From: Shewanella sp. SR44-3 | Lineage (GTDB): Bacteria > Pseudomonadota > Gammaproteobacteria > Enterobacterales > Shewanellaceae | Length of the DNA: 64,000 nucleotides | NCBI RefSeq assembly: GCF_014163735.1 | Contig: NZ_JACJDV010000001.1 | Location: 62,001 to 126,000, forward strand | Direction of reading: 5' to 3' | In this document: positions 45,925 through 56,611 of the stretch, piece by piece | Layout of the letters: every line of letters starts with the position of its first letter | Numbering within the stretch: position 1 is the first letter of the stretch | Notes under the pieces: model-generated | Seen by the model: the letters and a program-made list of their open reading frames with translations, nothing else | Told to the model about the DNA's origin: nothing | Database searches by the model: none | Made by a program: the position numbers and the translations under genes

Positions 45925-48633
45925 ATGTCAGCAGTAAGACCTATAAACCCACTCAGTTCAACTCGCCTCCAACCTACTTATGCTTCCCGTAGTAAACTTA
46001 GCCTAGTTACCATCGGGCTCATCACAGCCATAAGCTCAGGATTAAGTGTATTAAGCACAGCAGTAAATGCCGCGCAGATGGAGCGCATTAGCGTTACAGG
46101 TTCACACATTCAGCGGGCCGATCTTGAAACTGCAAGCCCTGTAACAGTGATAACTCATGAGCAGATTGTTCAAAGCGGCCATGTAAATCTTGAGAATTTG
46201 CTTCAAGAAATTAGCGCGGCCGCAGGGCCTGCTGGCAATGCCACCAACGCCTACTGGACCAGTAACGGCTACGGCACAGCGCAAATTAACCTGCGTGGGC
46301 TTGGCATTAATCGCACCTTAGTGCTGCTTAACGGCAAACGGGTGGTCAATGGCGGCACAGGGGCTAATGCCTCTGTGGATCTGAACATGATCCCCGTTGG
46401 CATGATTGAGCGCATCGATGTGCTTAAAGACGGCGCGTCTGCGATTTATGGCGCCGATGCCATTGCTGGGGTGATTAACATCATCACTAAGCGCAGCCAG
46501 GAAGGCGTTAAGGTTTCAGGCAAATACGGTCAAACCAGCAAAGGCGACGGTAAAGAGAAGCAAATCAACGTTAGCGCTGGCATTAATCAAGACAAGCTTA
46601 CCGGCGTTATCAATTTAAGCTACATAGAAACTGGCGCCATAGTGCAATCTTCTCGCAGCCCTTGCCCATTAAAAGAAACCACAACAGGCTTAAATTGCAT
46701 TGGCAGCTCAAGCACCATAGGCGGCCGTGCTCACTTAAGTGACGGGACAGAGCTGCAATTTAACCAACAAAAAGGCGGCAACGGCGATTTCTTTGAAGCT
46801 TACGACAGCAACAAACACGGCTTAAACTGGTTTAACTACCTTAATGCCCAAAGCCCTATGGAGCGCTTGAATGTATCGGCATCCTTTGAATATGAAATTA
46901 ACTCGAGATTAAGCCTTTACACCGACCTACTCCACAGCCAGCGTCAATCCAATCAAATTATTACTCCCAGAAGCCTTAAAGCGACCCCTGTGAGTAAAGA
47001 CTTTATCTATAACCCCACAGGGCAAGATTTAACCCTTAAAAATCGCCGACTCATTGAAGTAGATACGCCGCACTTCTTTCAAGATGTGGACATTACTCAA
47101 GCTTTAGTGGGCCTTAAAGGGCAGCTTTCTGATAATTGGCAGTGGGACGTGAGCTACAGTGTTGGCCGTAATACCGCCAAAGATGGCTGGTCATCAGACA
47201 TTGACCATAAAAAAGTGGCGCAAACCTTAGACATGAGTCAGTGCTCAACCACGCCTGGCGCCGCAATCCCTTGTGGTGACTTCTTTGGCGCCTATGAACT
47301 GAGCCCAGAAGTCATTGATTATGTAACCTATTCTCGCTTAGGCACTGGTGGCAATCAATTATCCAGCGCCAACTTAAGCGTAAGCGGTGACATCATAGAC
47401 TTACCCGCTGGCAGCCTAAGTAGCGCCTTTGGCATTGAGCGCAGAAACGAGCAAGGCTGGCGCAATCCTGACCCAGTGGTGCTACAAAGCGGCGCTGAAG
47501 ATGCCATTGATGGCGATGTGGATGTCTCTGAAGCCTTTGCTGAATTTAACATTCCGCTGCTCGCCGATCTGGCCTTCATCAAAAAACTGGATTTAAGCCT
47601 AGCAGGGCGCTATTCAGACTACTCAAGCTTTGGCGGACAATCCACTTACAAACTCGGCCTAGTGTGGCAAGTTAACGATGAATTGATGCTGCGCTCAGTA
47701 AAATCCACCGCCTTTCGTGCCCCCAGTGTGCCAGAGCTCTTTGGCGGCACCAACCAAGAAAACTTACCCACCAAGGATCCCTGCGATGGCGCAACTGGAG
47801 TGATTGCCAGCAATTGCTTAGCCGATAATGTCCCCCTAGGCTTTAGTCAAGACGGCTCTACCGTGCTTACAGGCGTTGGCGGCAATATCAATGTGCAACC
47901 CGAAAAAGCGAGCACACTCACCTTAGGGCTAGTGTACGAGCCAAGCGTTATTGATGGCCTCTCCATGACAGTGGATTACTTTGATATTGAAGTGGAAAAT
48001 GCCATTGCATCAGTTGATGGCTCAAACCAGCTAAGGCTGTGCTATACAGATCCTCAGCTTTATAAAGACTTTTGCCAAGGGTTTAGCCGTAACCCCATTA
48101 CTCATCAGATAGTGAGTTTATCCAAGCAGCCACTGAATGCTGCACTGGAACAAGTTGCCGGTATTGATAGCAATATCAGTTATAACGCTGAGCTTGCAGG
48201 CATAGTCTTTGGCATTAATCTGGATGCGACGCGATTACTGACCCATGAAAACCAGGCCTTCCCCGATGCAGAGCCTGAAGTATTACTCGGCAAAATCACC
48301 GCCGACAGAGGCAGTTTTGCTAAATGGAAAGCCAATCTAGGCCTTAAAATGGCGACAGCGCAATGGCAAGGGAATTGGGATGTGCGCTATTTAGGTAAAG
48401 CTGACGATCAACAAGGCGGTTTGCCTATCGGCCGCTCGGTCCCCAGTATTGTCTACCATGATGTAAGCGTGAAATGGTCGCCTATTGATAATTTCAGCAC
48501 AGCCTTTGGGATTGATAACCTCTTTGATACCAAAGCGCCTTATCTGACCTCATGGAACGATGCCAATACCGACGTGTTCACCTACGACTTAGCCGGACGG
48601 CGCTTCTATTTGCAATTTGAGCTGCAGATCTAA
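45925..48633 (+). CDS. TonB-dependent receptor
   Basis: Outer-membrane active transporter, 902 residues from the ATG at 45925, which is preceded by GGGAG and a suitable spacer. A long signal peptide ends near AVNAAQ (about 50). A TonB-box-like segment MERISVTGS is followed by the plug domain (TASPVTVIT, INLRGLGINRTLVLLNGKR, IERIDVLKDGASAIYGADAIAGVIN) and the beta barrel ending FYLQFELQI with a terminal aromatic strand. It faces the glycogen cluster, which makes an oligosaccharide or maltodextrin ligand attractive. That ligand is inference only. Confidence 0.92.
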   Translation: MSAVRPINPLSSTRLQPTYASRSKLSLVTIGLITAISSGLSVLSTAVNAAQMERISVTGSHIQRADLETASPVTVITHEQIVQSGHVNLENLLQEISAAAGPAGNATNAYWTSNGYGTAQINLRGLGINRTLVLLNGKRVVNGGTGANASVDLNMIPVGMIERIDVLKDGASAIYGADAIAGVINIITKRSQEGVKVSGKYGQTSKGDGKEKQINVSAGINQDKLTGVINLSYIETGAIVQSSRSPCPLKETTTGLNCIGSSSTIGGRAHLSDGTELQFNQQKGGNGDFFEAYDSNKHGLNWFNYLNAQSPMERLNVSASFEYEINSRLSLYTDLLHSQRQSNQIITPRSLKATPVSKDFIYNPTGQDLTLKNRRLIEVDTPHFFQDVDITQALVGLKGQLSDNWQWDVSYSVGRNTAKDGWSSDIDHKKVAQTLDMSQCSTTPGAAIPCGDFFGAYELSPEVIDYVTYSRLGTGGNQLSSANLSVSGDIIDLPAGSLSSAFGIERRNEQGWRNPDPVVLQSGAEDAIDGDVDVSEAFAEFNIPLLADLAFIKKLDLSLAGRYSDYSSFGGQSTYKLGLVWQVNDELMLRSVKSTAFRAPSVPELFGGTNQENLPTKDPCDGATGVIASNCLADNVPLGFSQDGSTVLTGVGGNINVQPEKASTLTLGLVYEPSVIDGLSMTVDYFDIEVENAIASVDGSNQLRLCYTDPQLYKDFCQGFSRNPITHQIVSLSKQPLNAALEQVAGIDSNISYNAELAGIVFGINLDATRLLTHENQAFPDAEPEVLLGKITADRGSFAKWKANLGLKMATAQWQGNWDVRYLGKADDQQGGLPIGRSVPSIVYHDVSVKWSPIDNFSTAFGIDNLFDTKAPYLTSWNDANTDVFTYDLAGRRFYLQFELQI

Positions 48634-48652
48634 GCTTTATAAGGGCTTATCT

Positions 48653-48683
48653 AATGCCAAGGGCTATCACAGCCCTTGGCATT
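48653..48683. terminator. Hairpin between the convergent receptor and glgA genes
   Basis: Perfect 13-bp stem AATGCCAAGGGCT/AGCCCTTGGCATT with a 5-nt loop. It touches the glgA stop codon and lies 20 nt after the receptor stop. The T run is poor on both sides, but position and stem strength suggest a shared bidirectional terminator. Confidence 0.7.
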
Positions 48684-50413
48684 TATTGATTATATAAAGA
48701 TTGGCAATATTGCTCGGCAACCTTGGGCCAATCGAATCGCTGCTCTTTTGCATTGGCGCACACTCGCTTCCACGCTTGACTGCCATAACCCTCTTTTTGA
48801 CTGCTATCGAGCAAGGTATCTAAAGCCATGATTAATTGCTCACCTTGAGCCTTAAGATCATCCCCTGAAAAATGCCAACCCGTGACGCCGTGTTGCACTG
48901 TGTCTTTAAGGCCGCCAACACTGTGCACCAGACAAGGCTGCCCCTGTGCCATGGCGAGCATCTGGCTTATCCCGCAAGGCTCAAAGGAGCTTGGCATCAA
49001 GAATAAATGTCCCTGTCGATACAAGGTATTCGCTAACGGCTCATCATAGCCATTAAGGAAAATAAAATTAGCATACCTACTGGCAATCATCTGAAATTCT
49101 TGGCTTATTTTTACATCACCACTGCCAAGCATAACAAATAGCCCGTTTGGCTGATGGCGTTTAAGGCACTGTAATATGGCCTCTAGCACTGTGACGGTTT
49201 TATCTGTTGTTTGGCTTAGTATTGTCTGCCTTAGAATGAGCACTTTTTGATCCGTCAGCCTGCCCACAGAAGTGAGTAAGAATCTGCTATCTGCCCTTTT
49301 GTCAGTACCCTTTGTGCTAATTGTGTCATTTGTGTCATTTGTGCTATTTGTTCGATTAGTTTGATTAGTGGAGTCACTGTGATGGCTGCTAAACAGGAGT
49401 CGATTGATACGCTGCAGCGCAATTTGATCGACAGATCTGACATATTGATGGTCTACTTGATGTTGCCCAAGTCCCTGCCAAGATAACAGCGTCGCCTCTG
49501 CCTGTTCAACCCAAGGGGTGGGAGCAAGATCTTGGTTCTCATCATAAAAGCAGCCATTAAGAATGCCAAATACCTGACCATTTTGCTGCTTTAACTGTAA
49601 ATCCTGCTCTAACCCTTCGCCGCAATAGCTGCCTTTTTCGGGCGCGGATGGCAAAAGCACCTCTTTTGCATAACTGGGTGAAACAAGATGCACCTTGTCA
49701 CTGAGCACTATCCCCGCCCGCATCGGGTTATAACATTGGCTGTGTGTTGGATCGATAACCTCACTCAAGCCTTGCTGCTTTATCTCATCGCCATAGTGGG
49801 AAAACCAGTGAAATAAAGACGATTGATCTCCAGATAAAGGACGAAGACCTTGAATGCCTAAGTTATGGATACTGTAAACACAGGGTAAAGATTTAAGGGA
49901 AGAAAACTCATTAACGTAGTGGCGAAGCAGGGCTAAGGTACCTGCATGCCAGTCATGAAGGTGCAGCACATCAGGCCTTGGAATAATCTCAAGTACCAGG
50001 GCCTTTGCGACGCAGAGGGAGAAAAAGGCAAATTTGCTGGCATCTGCAGCAAAGGGGCGACTCGCATCCCCATGGCTGTATATTTGCCCGCCATCATTAA
50101 ACAAGGGATGATCAAACAGATAAGTTTTAGTCTGATTTACCTTAGATCTGCCTTCACCGACCTCCTTTGAAGCGGCATTCACACGGTAGACACTTACCTG
50201 TTGCTGACCACCAGCAAATTCAAGGGAAAACGCGTTGAGTTTTTCGCCATGTTCTTGGGCTGCCAAAAAACCATAGCTTGGCATAGCCACATGAACCCGC
50301 ACATCTTGGCTCAGCAACGCTTGAGGTAAATCACGGATAACATCCGCCATACCGCCCACTTTAGCGCCTTTAAAGGCGCCATTTTCCGCAGCAACCATCA
50401 ATACTTGCTTCAT
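48683..50413 (-). CDS. glgA: Glycogen synthase GlgA
   Basis: Elongates glucan chains with ADP-glucose (GT5 family). From the ATG at 50413 it has 576 residues (E. coli 477). The N-terminus MKQVLMVAAENGAFKGAKVGGMADVIRDL (start) carries the donor-site KVGG in place of E. coli KTGG, and the C-terminal domain has SVGRLTDQK and SSFEPCGISQMLAMA with the conserved Glu. Between the domains is a Thr-Asn-rich repeat of about 20 residues. ATGs at 50437 and 50422 are in frame; an AAAGGAG between them favours 50413. Last gene of the glg cluster. Confidence 0.92.
   Translation of the reverse strand: MKQVLMVAAENGAFKGAKVGGMADVIRDLPQALLSQDVRVHVAMPSYGFLAAQEHGEKLNAFSLEFAGGQQQVSVYRVNAASKEVGEGRSKVNQTKTYLFDHPLFNDGGQIYSHGDASRPFAADASKFAFFSLCVAKALVLEIIPRPDVLHLHDWHAGTLALLRHYVNEFSSLKSLPCVYSIHNLGIQGLRPLSGDQSSLFHWFSHYGDEIKQQGLSEVIDPTHSQCYNPMRAGIVLSDKVHLVSPSYAKEVLLPSAPEKGSYCGEGLEQDLQLKQQNGQVFGILNGCFYDENQDLAPTPWVEQAEATLLSWQGLGQHQVDHQYVRSVDQIALQRINRLLFSSHHSDSTNQTNRTNSTNDTNDTISTKGTDKRADSRFLLTSVGRLTDQKVLILRQTILSQTTDKTVTVLEAILQCLKRHQPNGLFVMLGSGDVKISQEFQMIASRYANFIFLNGYDEPLANTLYRQGHLFLMPSSFEPCGISQMLAMAQGQPCLVHSVGGLKDTVQHGVTGWHFSGDDLKAQGEQLIMALDTLLDSSQKEGYGSQAWKRVCANAKEQRFDWPKVAEQYCQSLYNQ
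49318..49370. repeat. Short tandem repeat within glgA
   Basis: Imperfect 9-bp units of the type TTTGTGTCA, two identical copies followed by diverged ones (TTTGTGCTA, TTTGTTCGA, TTAGTTTGA). On the coding strand this gives a Thr-Asn-x repeat (TNQTNRTNSTNDTNDT). It lies at the hinge between the two GlgA domains. Its exact-copy units could change number by slippage without a frameshift. Confidence 0.75.
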
Positions 50414-50429
50414 TCTAAGCATGACTCCT

Positions 50430-51695
50430 TTACTCATAACCCACGGCTAAACCCAGCATTTTTCGGGTGACTAAGGTAATGCCTTTTTCTGACACCCTAA
50501 AACCTCGGGCCAGATCATGCTTGCGATTTACCCCAATTTCCGTCCCTTCAGGAATAATGCAGCCCCTGTCTAGAATGGCATTCTTGATCAGACAATGTTT
50601 AAGCACCACCACGTCGGGTAAGATCACCGAATCTTCCACTGTGGAGTAGGAACAAACCCGTACTTCATCAAATAATACACTGCGTCTCACCGTTGCACCG
50701 GAAATAATGCACCCACCAGACACGATGGAATCCACTGCCATACCGCGCCTATCGTCATCATCGAAGACAAACTTGGCTGGCGGTAATTGTTCTTGATAAG
50801 TCCAAATGGGCCATTTGGCATCGTATAAATTCAATGCTGGGATGGGACTCAATAGCTCCATATTGGCTTGAAAGAAAGAGTCTAAAGTACCCACATCTCG
50901 CCAATAAGCCGGCTCTGCTTCAATTTCACTTCTAAAGGGAAAAGCGAACACTTTATGCTGGTCAATAATGTTGGGGATGATATCTTTGCCAAAATCTCGA
51001 TCTGAATGCTCATTTTTAGCATCTTTTTTGAGTTGCTCGAACAAGAACTTGGTATTGAAAACATAATTCCCCATGGACGCAAAGCAGCGCTCAGGATCGT
51101 TTGGCAGTGGCTTGGGCGATGCTGGTTTCTCTTCAAAGCCTATGATGCGATTACTCTCATCCACTTCCATTACCCCAAAGGCCCCCGCCGCTTCTGCAAT
51201 ATCAACCTCTAAACCGCATACTGTCATATCCGCGCCTGATTCGGCATGGGCCGCCAACAGGCCGGCGTAATCCATGCGATAAACATGATCGCCAGATAAA
51301 ATCATCACGTACTTTGGTAATTCATGGCGAATAATATCGATATTTTGAAACACAGCGTCTGCGGTGCCTTCATACCAATTGCCGGAGGTTTGCTGCGAGG
51401 CGGGCAAAATTTCCACCGACTCGCCAAGCTCCTTTTTAAAGTGGCCCCAACCACGGGTAATATGACGAATGAGTGAATGCGACTTATATTGAGTCACCAC
51501 GCCCACTCGGCGAATGCCTGAGTTAATGCAGTTAGATAAGGGAAAATCTATGATCCTAAATTTACCCCCAAAATACAATGCAGGTTTTGCGCGCCAATCT
51601 GTTAATTCAAACAAACGAGACCCGCGCCCACCCGCTAGAATAATCGCATAGGTATCCCTAGTTAAGTTGCTGATATATCTTACATTGCCATTCAT
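50430..51695 (-). CDS. glgC: Glucose-1-phosphate adenylyltransferase
   Basis: Makes ADP-glucose from ATP and glucose-1-phosphate, the committed step of glycogen synthesis. The 421-residue protein has the nucleotide motif [16 protein letters not shown] (about 17-32) and [22 protein letters not shown], where the first lysine is the family activator-region residue. The left-handed beta-helix domain fills the C-terminus. Its stop overlaps the first in-frame glgA ATG by a few bases, so translation is coupled. Allosteric control by fructose-1,6-bisphosphate and AMP is expected from the family. Confidence 0.96.
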   Translation of the reverse strand: MNGNVRYISNLTRDTYAIILAGGRGSRLFELTDWRAKPALYFGGKFRIIDFPLSNCINSGIRRVGVVTQYKSHSLIRHITRGWGHFKKELGESVEILPASQQTSGNWYEGTADAVFQNIDIIRHELPKYVMILSGDHVYRMDYAGLLAAHAESGADMTVCGLEVDIAEAAGAFGVMEVDESNRIIGFEEKPASPKPLPNDPERCFASMGNYVFNTKFLFEQLKKDAKNEHSDRDFGKDIIPNIIDQHKVFAFPFRSEIEAEPAYWRDVGTLDSFFQANMELLSPIPALNLYDAKWPIWTYQEQLPPAKFVFDDDDRRGMAVDSIVSGGCIISGATVRRSVLFDEVRVCSYSTVEDSVILPDVVVLKHCLIKNAILDRGCIIPEGTEIGVNRKHDLARGFRVSEKGITLVTRKMLGLAVGYE

Positions 51696-51799
51696 ACTCT
51701 GCTTCCTTGAGAACCGAAATTGTTAACGTTTGGCCATAAAATTGTGCGCTTACACTTTGCCACACATTTTTGATACCAAGCTAAGGCCTTAAATCATCC

Positions 51800-54334
51800 T
51801 TAGCGATTGTTGTTTGCCGTTTTTTTTGCCATCCAAATATCATCCCTGTATTGCCCTATGGTGACGTCACTGGAGAAACGCCCACTGGCGGCGGTATTAC
51901 GTATGCTCATTTGCTGCCAAGTTTCTTTATCAAGATAAGTGTTAGCCACCTGTAATTGAGCCTGACAATAACTGTCAAAATCGGCCGCCAGTCGCCACTG
52001 ATCTTTAGGCGCTTCGATAGCGGCGATAATCGGGTCAAAAATACCAGGCTCAACCAAGTTAAAATGCCCGCTCTTAAGTAATGCAATCACCTTTAACAGG
52101 GCTGGCGAAAAAATCTGGTTTTCTTGGGTGTCGTTAGCTTGTGCTACTTGCTCAGCACTTAGACCAAAAAGGAAAAAATTATCTGGCCCCACTTGCTCAC
52201 GAATTTCAATATTGGCCCCATCTAAAGTGCCAATAGTGAGTGCACCGTTCATCATAAACTTCATGTTGCCCGTGCCTGAGGCTTCCTTACCCGCGGTCGA
52301 TATTTGCTCCGATAATTCTGTGCCCGGACAAATAACCTCCATGGCGCTGACATTGTAATTAGGCAAGTAGGCCATTCTTAGATAAGGCTTTACCCTAGGG
52401 TCAGAATTGATCATATGGGCAAGGTTATTGGCAAATTTAATGATGAGCTTAGCCATAGCGTAACCTGGCGCGGCTTTACCGCCCATCAGTACGCACCTTG
52501 GCACCATGTCTTTTACATCCCCATCGAGAATGCGGCCATAAAGGTGCACCACATGCAGCAGGTTTAATAACTGACGCTTGTATTCATGGATACGCTTGAC
52601 TTGCACATCAAACAGCATAGAAAGGTCAAATTCTACCTCGCACTCTTGGGCCACCAGCGCTGCAAGCTTGGCTTTATTATCAAATTTAACCTGCTGCCAT
52701 TGCTTGATGAAGGCCTTATCTTGGGTTAGCCCATTAAGGCTGGTGAGCTGGGTGAGATCCCGTTGCCAGCTAGTGCCAATAGCCTTAGTGATAAGTGTTG
52801 ATAAATCTGGATTGGCATGCATCAGCCAGCGCCTAGGTGACACGCCATTGGTTTTGTTATTAAACAGCTGCGGCCACATCTGGTAGAAATCATTAAATAA
52901 GGTGCTGGTTAGCAGCTGACTGTGTAGGGCCGCCACGCCGTTCACCGAGAAACTGCCCACTATAGCAAGGTAAGCCATACGTACCTGGGGCTCATCGCCT
53001 TCTTCTATGATGGACATGGCCCTGAGCTTATTAGCATCGCCTGGCCAGCGGTGGGCAACCCGCTCAAGATAACGGCCATTGATCTCATAGATGATGTCTA
53101 AAATACGCGGCAACATATGCTGTAACATACGTACAGGCCAGCGTTCTAAGGCTTCTGGCAGCAAGGTGTGATTGGTGTAAGCCATGACGCTGCGGGTGAT
53201 GTCCCATGCTTTATCCCAATCAAGACCATGGACATCGAGCAATAAGCGCATCAGCTCGGGGATCGCAATGCTGGGATGGGTATCATTGAGCTGAAACACG
53301 TGCTTGCTACTGAACTGGCTAAAGTCTTTGCCGTGTTTAGCGGTATATTGATTGAGCACATCTTGAAGGCTTGCCGATGACAAGAAAAATTGCTGGCGTA
53401 AGCGCAGTTCTTTGCCGTTTTCGCTGCTGTCATTAGGATAGAGCACCATGGTAATTTGCTCTGCCAAATTTTTACGGGCCACAGCTTCAGTGTAATCCCC
53501 TTCATTAAATTCAGTTAAATCAAAGTCATCACTGGCTTCTGCCCGCCACAGCCTTAAGGTATTCACCCGACCATTACGATAGCCTGCGATGGGCATATCG
53601 TAGGGGACCGCCAGCACATCTTGAGTGCCTTGCCAGACAAAGTTACGCTTACCGTCTTTATCAATATAACTTTTAGTGCTACCAAAAAAAGGCACGCTGA
53701 CGATGCGATTCACCATGCGCACTTCCCAGGGGTTGCCGTCCCTAAGCCAGAGATCTGGGCCTTCTACCTGATAGCCATTATCCATTTTCTGCACAAACAT
53801 GCCGTATTGATAACGAATGCCATAACCTGTTACTGCAAGGTCGATACTGGCGCAGCTGTCTAAGAAACACGCCGCCAGACGTCCAAGGCCACCATTACCC
53901 AAGCCCGCATCATGCTCATGGCTTTCAAGCTCCTCTAAACTGACCGCATGAGGTTTCAAAGCCTGTTTGCATTGCTCTGTTAAATCTAAATTCAATAGTG
54001 CATTGCCTAAGGTGCGGCCAAGTAAAAACTCCAAGGAAAGGTATGACACCTTTTTAGTTTCATATTGGCTATCTGCCAAGCGGGTCTTGCGCCACAGGTC
54101 GAACATCTGTTCTTTCACGCTTCTAGCCATGGCATTGAATAGCTCACCACTTTGGCTCTGCTCTCGGCTTAAATCATACCTAAGGTGGCGCTCAAAGGAG
54201 ACGTCTAGGCTATCGCAATCTTCACAGGGCTCCTCTAGGGCATGGTCTGCCTTAGGTTTTGACCCATGGTCAAGCGACTGTTTCAGATCATTTTTTAGTT
54301 CACCCTTTAGCGCTGACTCTCTTGGCTTAGCCAT
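51800..54334 (-). CDS. glgP: Glycogen/maltodextrin phosphorylase
   Basis: Pyridoxal-phosphate enzyme releasing glucose-1-phosphate from glucan ends. The 844-residue protein is slightly longer than E. coli GlgP (815), mainly through an N-terminal extension rich in Lys, Glu and Asp with CEDC (about 37-40). The PLP lysine is in ASGTGNMKFMMNGALTIGT, and the glucan site has GLGNGGLGRLAACFLDS. A good AAGGAG site is 6 nt before the start. It sits between glgX and glgC. Whether glycogen or maltodextrin is preferred cannot be judged from sequence. Confidence 0.95.
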   Translation of the reverse strand: MAKPRESALKGELKNDLKQSLDHGSKPKADHALEEPCEDCDSLDVSFERHLRYDLSREQSQSGELFNAMARSVKEQMFDLWRKTRLADSQYETKKVSYLSLEFLLGRTLGNALLNLDLTEQCKQALKPHAVSLEELESHEHDAGLGNGGLGRLAACFLDSCASIDLAVTGYGIRYQYGMFVQKMDNGYQVEGPDLWLRDGNPWEVRMVNRIVSVPFFGSTKSYIDKDGKRNFVWQGTQDVLAVPYDMPIAGYRNGRVNTLRLWRAEASDDFDLTEFNEGDYTEAVARKNLAEQITMVLYPNDSSENGKELRLRQQFFLSSASLQDVLNQYTAKHGKDFSQFSSKHVFQLNDTHPSIAIPELMRLLLDVHGLDWDKAWDITRSVMAYTNHTLLPEALERWPVRMLQHMLPRILDIIYEINGRYLERVAHRWPGDANKLRAMSIIEEGDEPQVRMAYLAIVGSFSVNGVAALHSQLLTSTLFNDFYQMWPQLFNNKTNGVSPRRWLMHANPDLSTLITKAIGTSWQRDLTQLTSLNGLTQDKAFIKQWQQVKFDNKAKLAALVAQECEVEFDLSMLFDVQVKRIHEYKRQLLNLLHVVHLYGRILDGDVKDMVPRCVLMGGKAAPGYAMAKLIIKFANNLAHMINSDPRVKPYLRMAYLPNYNVSAMEVICPGTELSEQISTAGKEASGTGNMKFMMNGALTIGTLDGANIEIREQVGPDNFFLFGLSAEQVAQANDTQENQIFSPALLKVIALLKSGHFNLVEPGIFDPIIAAIEAPKDQWRLAADFDSYCQAQLQVANTYLDKETWQQMSIRNTAASGRFSSDVTIGQYRDDIWMAKKTANNNR

Positions 54335-54395
54335 ACTTGTCTCCTTGCTCTGTCGGCTTATTGTTGCAAACTTATGCTACACATAAGTGTGATCA

Positions 54396-56609
54396 TCAAT
54401 TAAGTTCGCCCGCTTGATAAATTTGCCCATAAAACAAACCTAGGCTGCGAGGCATAAGGGAATATTGTGCTGTAGCATCAACATCTTCATTGGCGGCAGT
54501 TTCACTTGAAAGTAAACATTGCCAAGGTGCTAAAGTGGCAAGTTGTGGAAAGGCAAATTCATGGGCGCTATCATCGGCATTAAGCATCAGCAGCAAGGCC
54601 TGCTGTGGCTCAAGCTCCCCACTACTGGGTTGATTCGCTTCTGTTTGTTGCAATGGGTATTCTTTGGGCGCCGACAAGACTAAAATCAAAGTCTTGTTAT
54701 GACATTCACTCCAGTGAGACTTAGTCATTACCTCCCCTTGACGGCTAAACCAAGCAAAACTGGGCTCAGTGCTAGATTGGCTATTGTGAATAAACTTCTG
54801 GGCACACAGGGCGGGAAATGCTTTTCTGATCTCAATAAGCCTTGCGACGAACCCTATCAAGGTCTGATCAAACTCTTGCCAATCGAGCCAAGTCAGCGGG
54901 TTGTCCTGACAATACGCATTATTGTTACCTTGTTGGCTATGGCCAGTTTCGTCGCCAGCGCACAACATGGGCACTCCCTGGGACAATAATAAGCAGCTAA
55001 GTAAATTACGCTGCTGGCGAGCACGGCAGGCGAGAATATTTTTATCTGATGTGCTGCCTTCTACCCCGTAATTGGCACTAAAGTTTTCTTGATGGCCATC
55101 ACGATTTTTTTCACCATTATCCAGATTGTGCCTATCTTGATAACTGAGTAAGTCCAACAAGGTGAAGCCATCATGGCTGGTGATAAAATTGATACTGGCA
55201 CTGGGAGAGCGGCCGCTGTGTTCAAATAAGTCACTCGATCCATGAAATCTGTGGGCAAATTCAGGTAATAAGCCTATATCACCGCGCCAAAATCGGCGCA
55301 TTGTGTCTCTAAACCTGTCATTCCACTCGCTAAAGGCTAACGGATAATTCCCTAGCTGGTAGCCACCAGGGCCAATATCCCAGGGCTCGGCAATCAATTT
55401 AACGTGAGATAACACAGGATCTTGTGCTAAGGCATCGAAAAAACCAGCACCTTTATCAAAGCCATAAGCCTCACGTCCAAGGCTAGTGGCTAAATCAAAC
55501 CTAAAACCATCCACCCCCATGACTTGAACCCAGTAACGCAATGAGTCCATCACCAGGGTTAGCACTTGGGGATGATTAAGGTTCAGCGTATTACCACAAC
55601 CAGTATCGTTGAGGTAATAGCGCGGGTTAGCCTGATTTAATCTGTAGTAGCTAGCGTTATCTATGCCTCTGAAGCTATAACTTGGACCGAGTTCATTGCC
55701 TTCAGCAGTGTGGTTATAGACCACATCCAAAATAACCTCTATGCCTGCCTGATGAAGCTTTGACACCATTTCCCTAAACTCAAAAATATCCCCTCGATTA
55801 AGGTAAGCTGAGTGCGGGGCAAAGAAGCCAATACTGTTATAGCCCCAATAATTACTAAGGCCCTTCGCAGTGAGGAAGGCTTCGCTGAGGAATGCCTGTA
55901 CCGGCAAAAGCTCTACCGCGGTTATCCCTAATTGTTGCAAATAGGCTATGGATGCTGGCTCGCCCAAGGCGGAAAAGCTGCCTCTTAAATGTGGACTTAT
56001 CTCAGGATTTAGCTGACTAAAGCCCTTAACGTGCATTTCATAGATGATAGTTTGCTCAAGGGGAGTATTAAGCGCAGTGATAGGAGCAAGATGCGCCATA
56101 TTGAGATCCACTACCTGACATTTAGCCATAAAGGGGGCACTATCAGTGTCACTCATGGTTAAATCTAGCATAAGTGACTTGGGATCATGGCCATTGGGCT
56201 CATAGGCATAAAGCGCTGGGTGCTCTATGACCTCACCAACTAATTTTTTAGCATAAGGGTCTAGCAAGAGTTTATTAGGATTAAATCTATGCCCAAGCTC
56301 TGGCTCCCATGGCCCATACACTCGGTAACCGTAACACAATCCTGCTTGGGCTCCGGCCAAGTAACCGTGCCACACTTGTCTAGTACACTGAGGTAAGCTG
56401 TATTGGGCTAACTCCTTAGTGCCGCTTTGATCAAAGACACACAGCACAACTTGGGTGGCGTGGGCTGAAAAAATGGCAAAGTTAACTCCGCCATCATCGA
56501 CAGTCGACCCAAGTGGGCTAGGTTTACCAGCTAACATGCTAATGCCCAAAGGGTTAACCGCAAACGCCTTTTTATCTAAGATGCTAACGCCTGCACCGAG
56601 TATATTCAT
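54396..56609 (-). CDS. glgX: Glycogen debranching enzyme GlgX
   Basis: Isoamylase-type GH13 enzyme removing short limit-dextrin branches after phosphorolysis. The 737-residue protein has an N-terminal carbohydrate-binding module (LGSTVDDGGVNFAIFSAHA), then the barrel with the nucleophile aspartate in DGFRFDLATSLGR, the acid Glu in IAEPWDIGPGGYQLG, and the third carboxylate in NFITSHDGFTLLDL. It is longer than E. coli GlgX (657) mainly at the C-terminus. AAGGGG at the end of glgB lies 6 nt before its start, so glgB and glgX are translationally coupled. Confidence 0.94.
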   Translation of the reverse strand: MNILGAGVSILDKKAFAVNPLGISMLAGKPSPLGSTVDDGGVNFAIFSAHATQVVLCVFDQSGTKELAQYSLPQCTRQVWHGYLAGAQAGLCYGYRVYGPWEPELGHRFNPNKLLLDPYAKKLVGEVIEHPALYAYEPNGHDPKSLMLDLTMSDTDSAPFMAKCQVVDLNMAHLAPITALNTPLEQTIIYEMHVKGFSQLNPEISPHLRGSFSALGEPASIAYLQQLGITAVELLPVQAFLSEAFLTAKGLSNYWGYNSIGFFAPHSAYLNRGDIFEFREMVSKLHQAGIEVILDVVYNHTAEGNELGPSYSFRGIDNASYYRLNQANPRYYLNDTGCGNTLNLNHPQVLTLVMDSLRYWVQVMGVDGFRFDLATSLGREAYGFDKGAGFFDALAQDPVLSHVKLIAEPWDIGPGGYQLGNYPLAFSEWNDRFRDTMRRFWRGDIGLLPEFAHRFHGSSDLFEHSGRSPSASINFITSHDGFTLLDLLSYQDRHNLDNGEKNRDGHQENFSANYGVEGSTSDKNILACRARQQRNLLSCLLLSQGVPMLCAGDETGHSQQGNNNAYCQDNPLTWLDWQEFDQTLIGFVARLIEIRKAFPALCAQKFIHNSQSSTEPSFAWFSRQGEVMTKSHWSECHNKTLILVLSAPKEYPLQQTEANQPSSGELEPQQALLLMLNADDSAHEFAFPQLATLAPWQCLLSSETAANEDVDATAQYSLMPRSLGLFYGQIYQAGELN

Positions 56610-56611
56610 GG

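Noticed and set aside
49318-49370. glgA repeat as a CRISPR-like array
   Set aside because: Units are 9 bp, contiguous without spacers, and in frame within a gene.
53967-54386. 139-codon plus-strand frame
   Set aside because: Antisense to the glgP N-terminus, with no ribosome site or recognisable fold.
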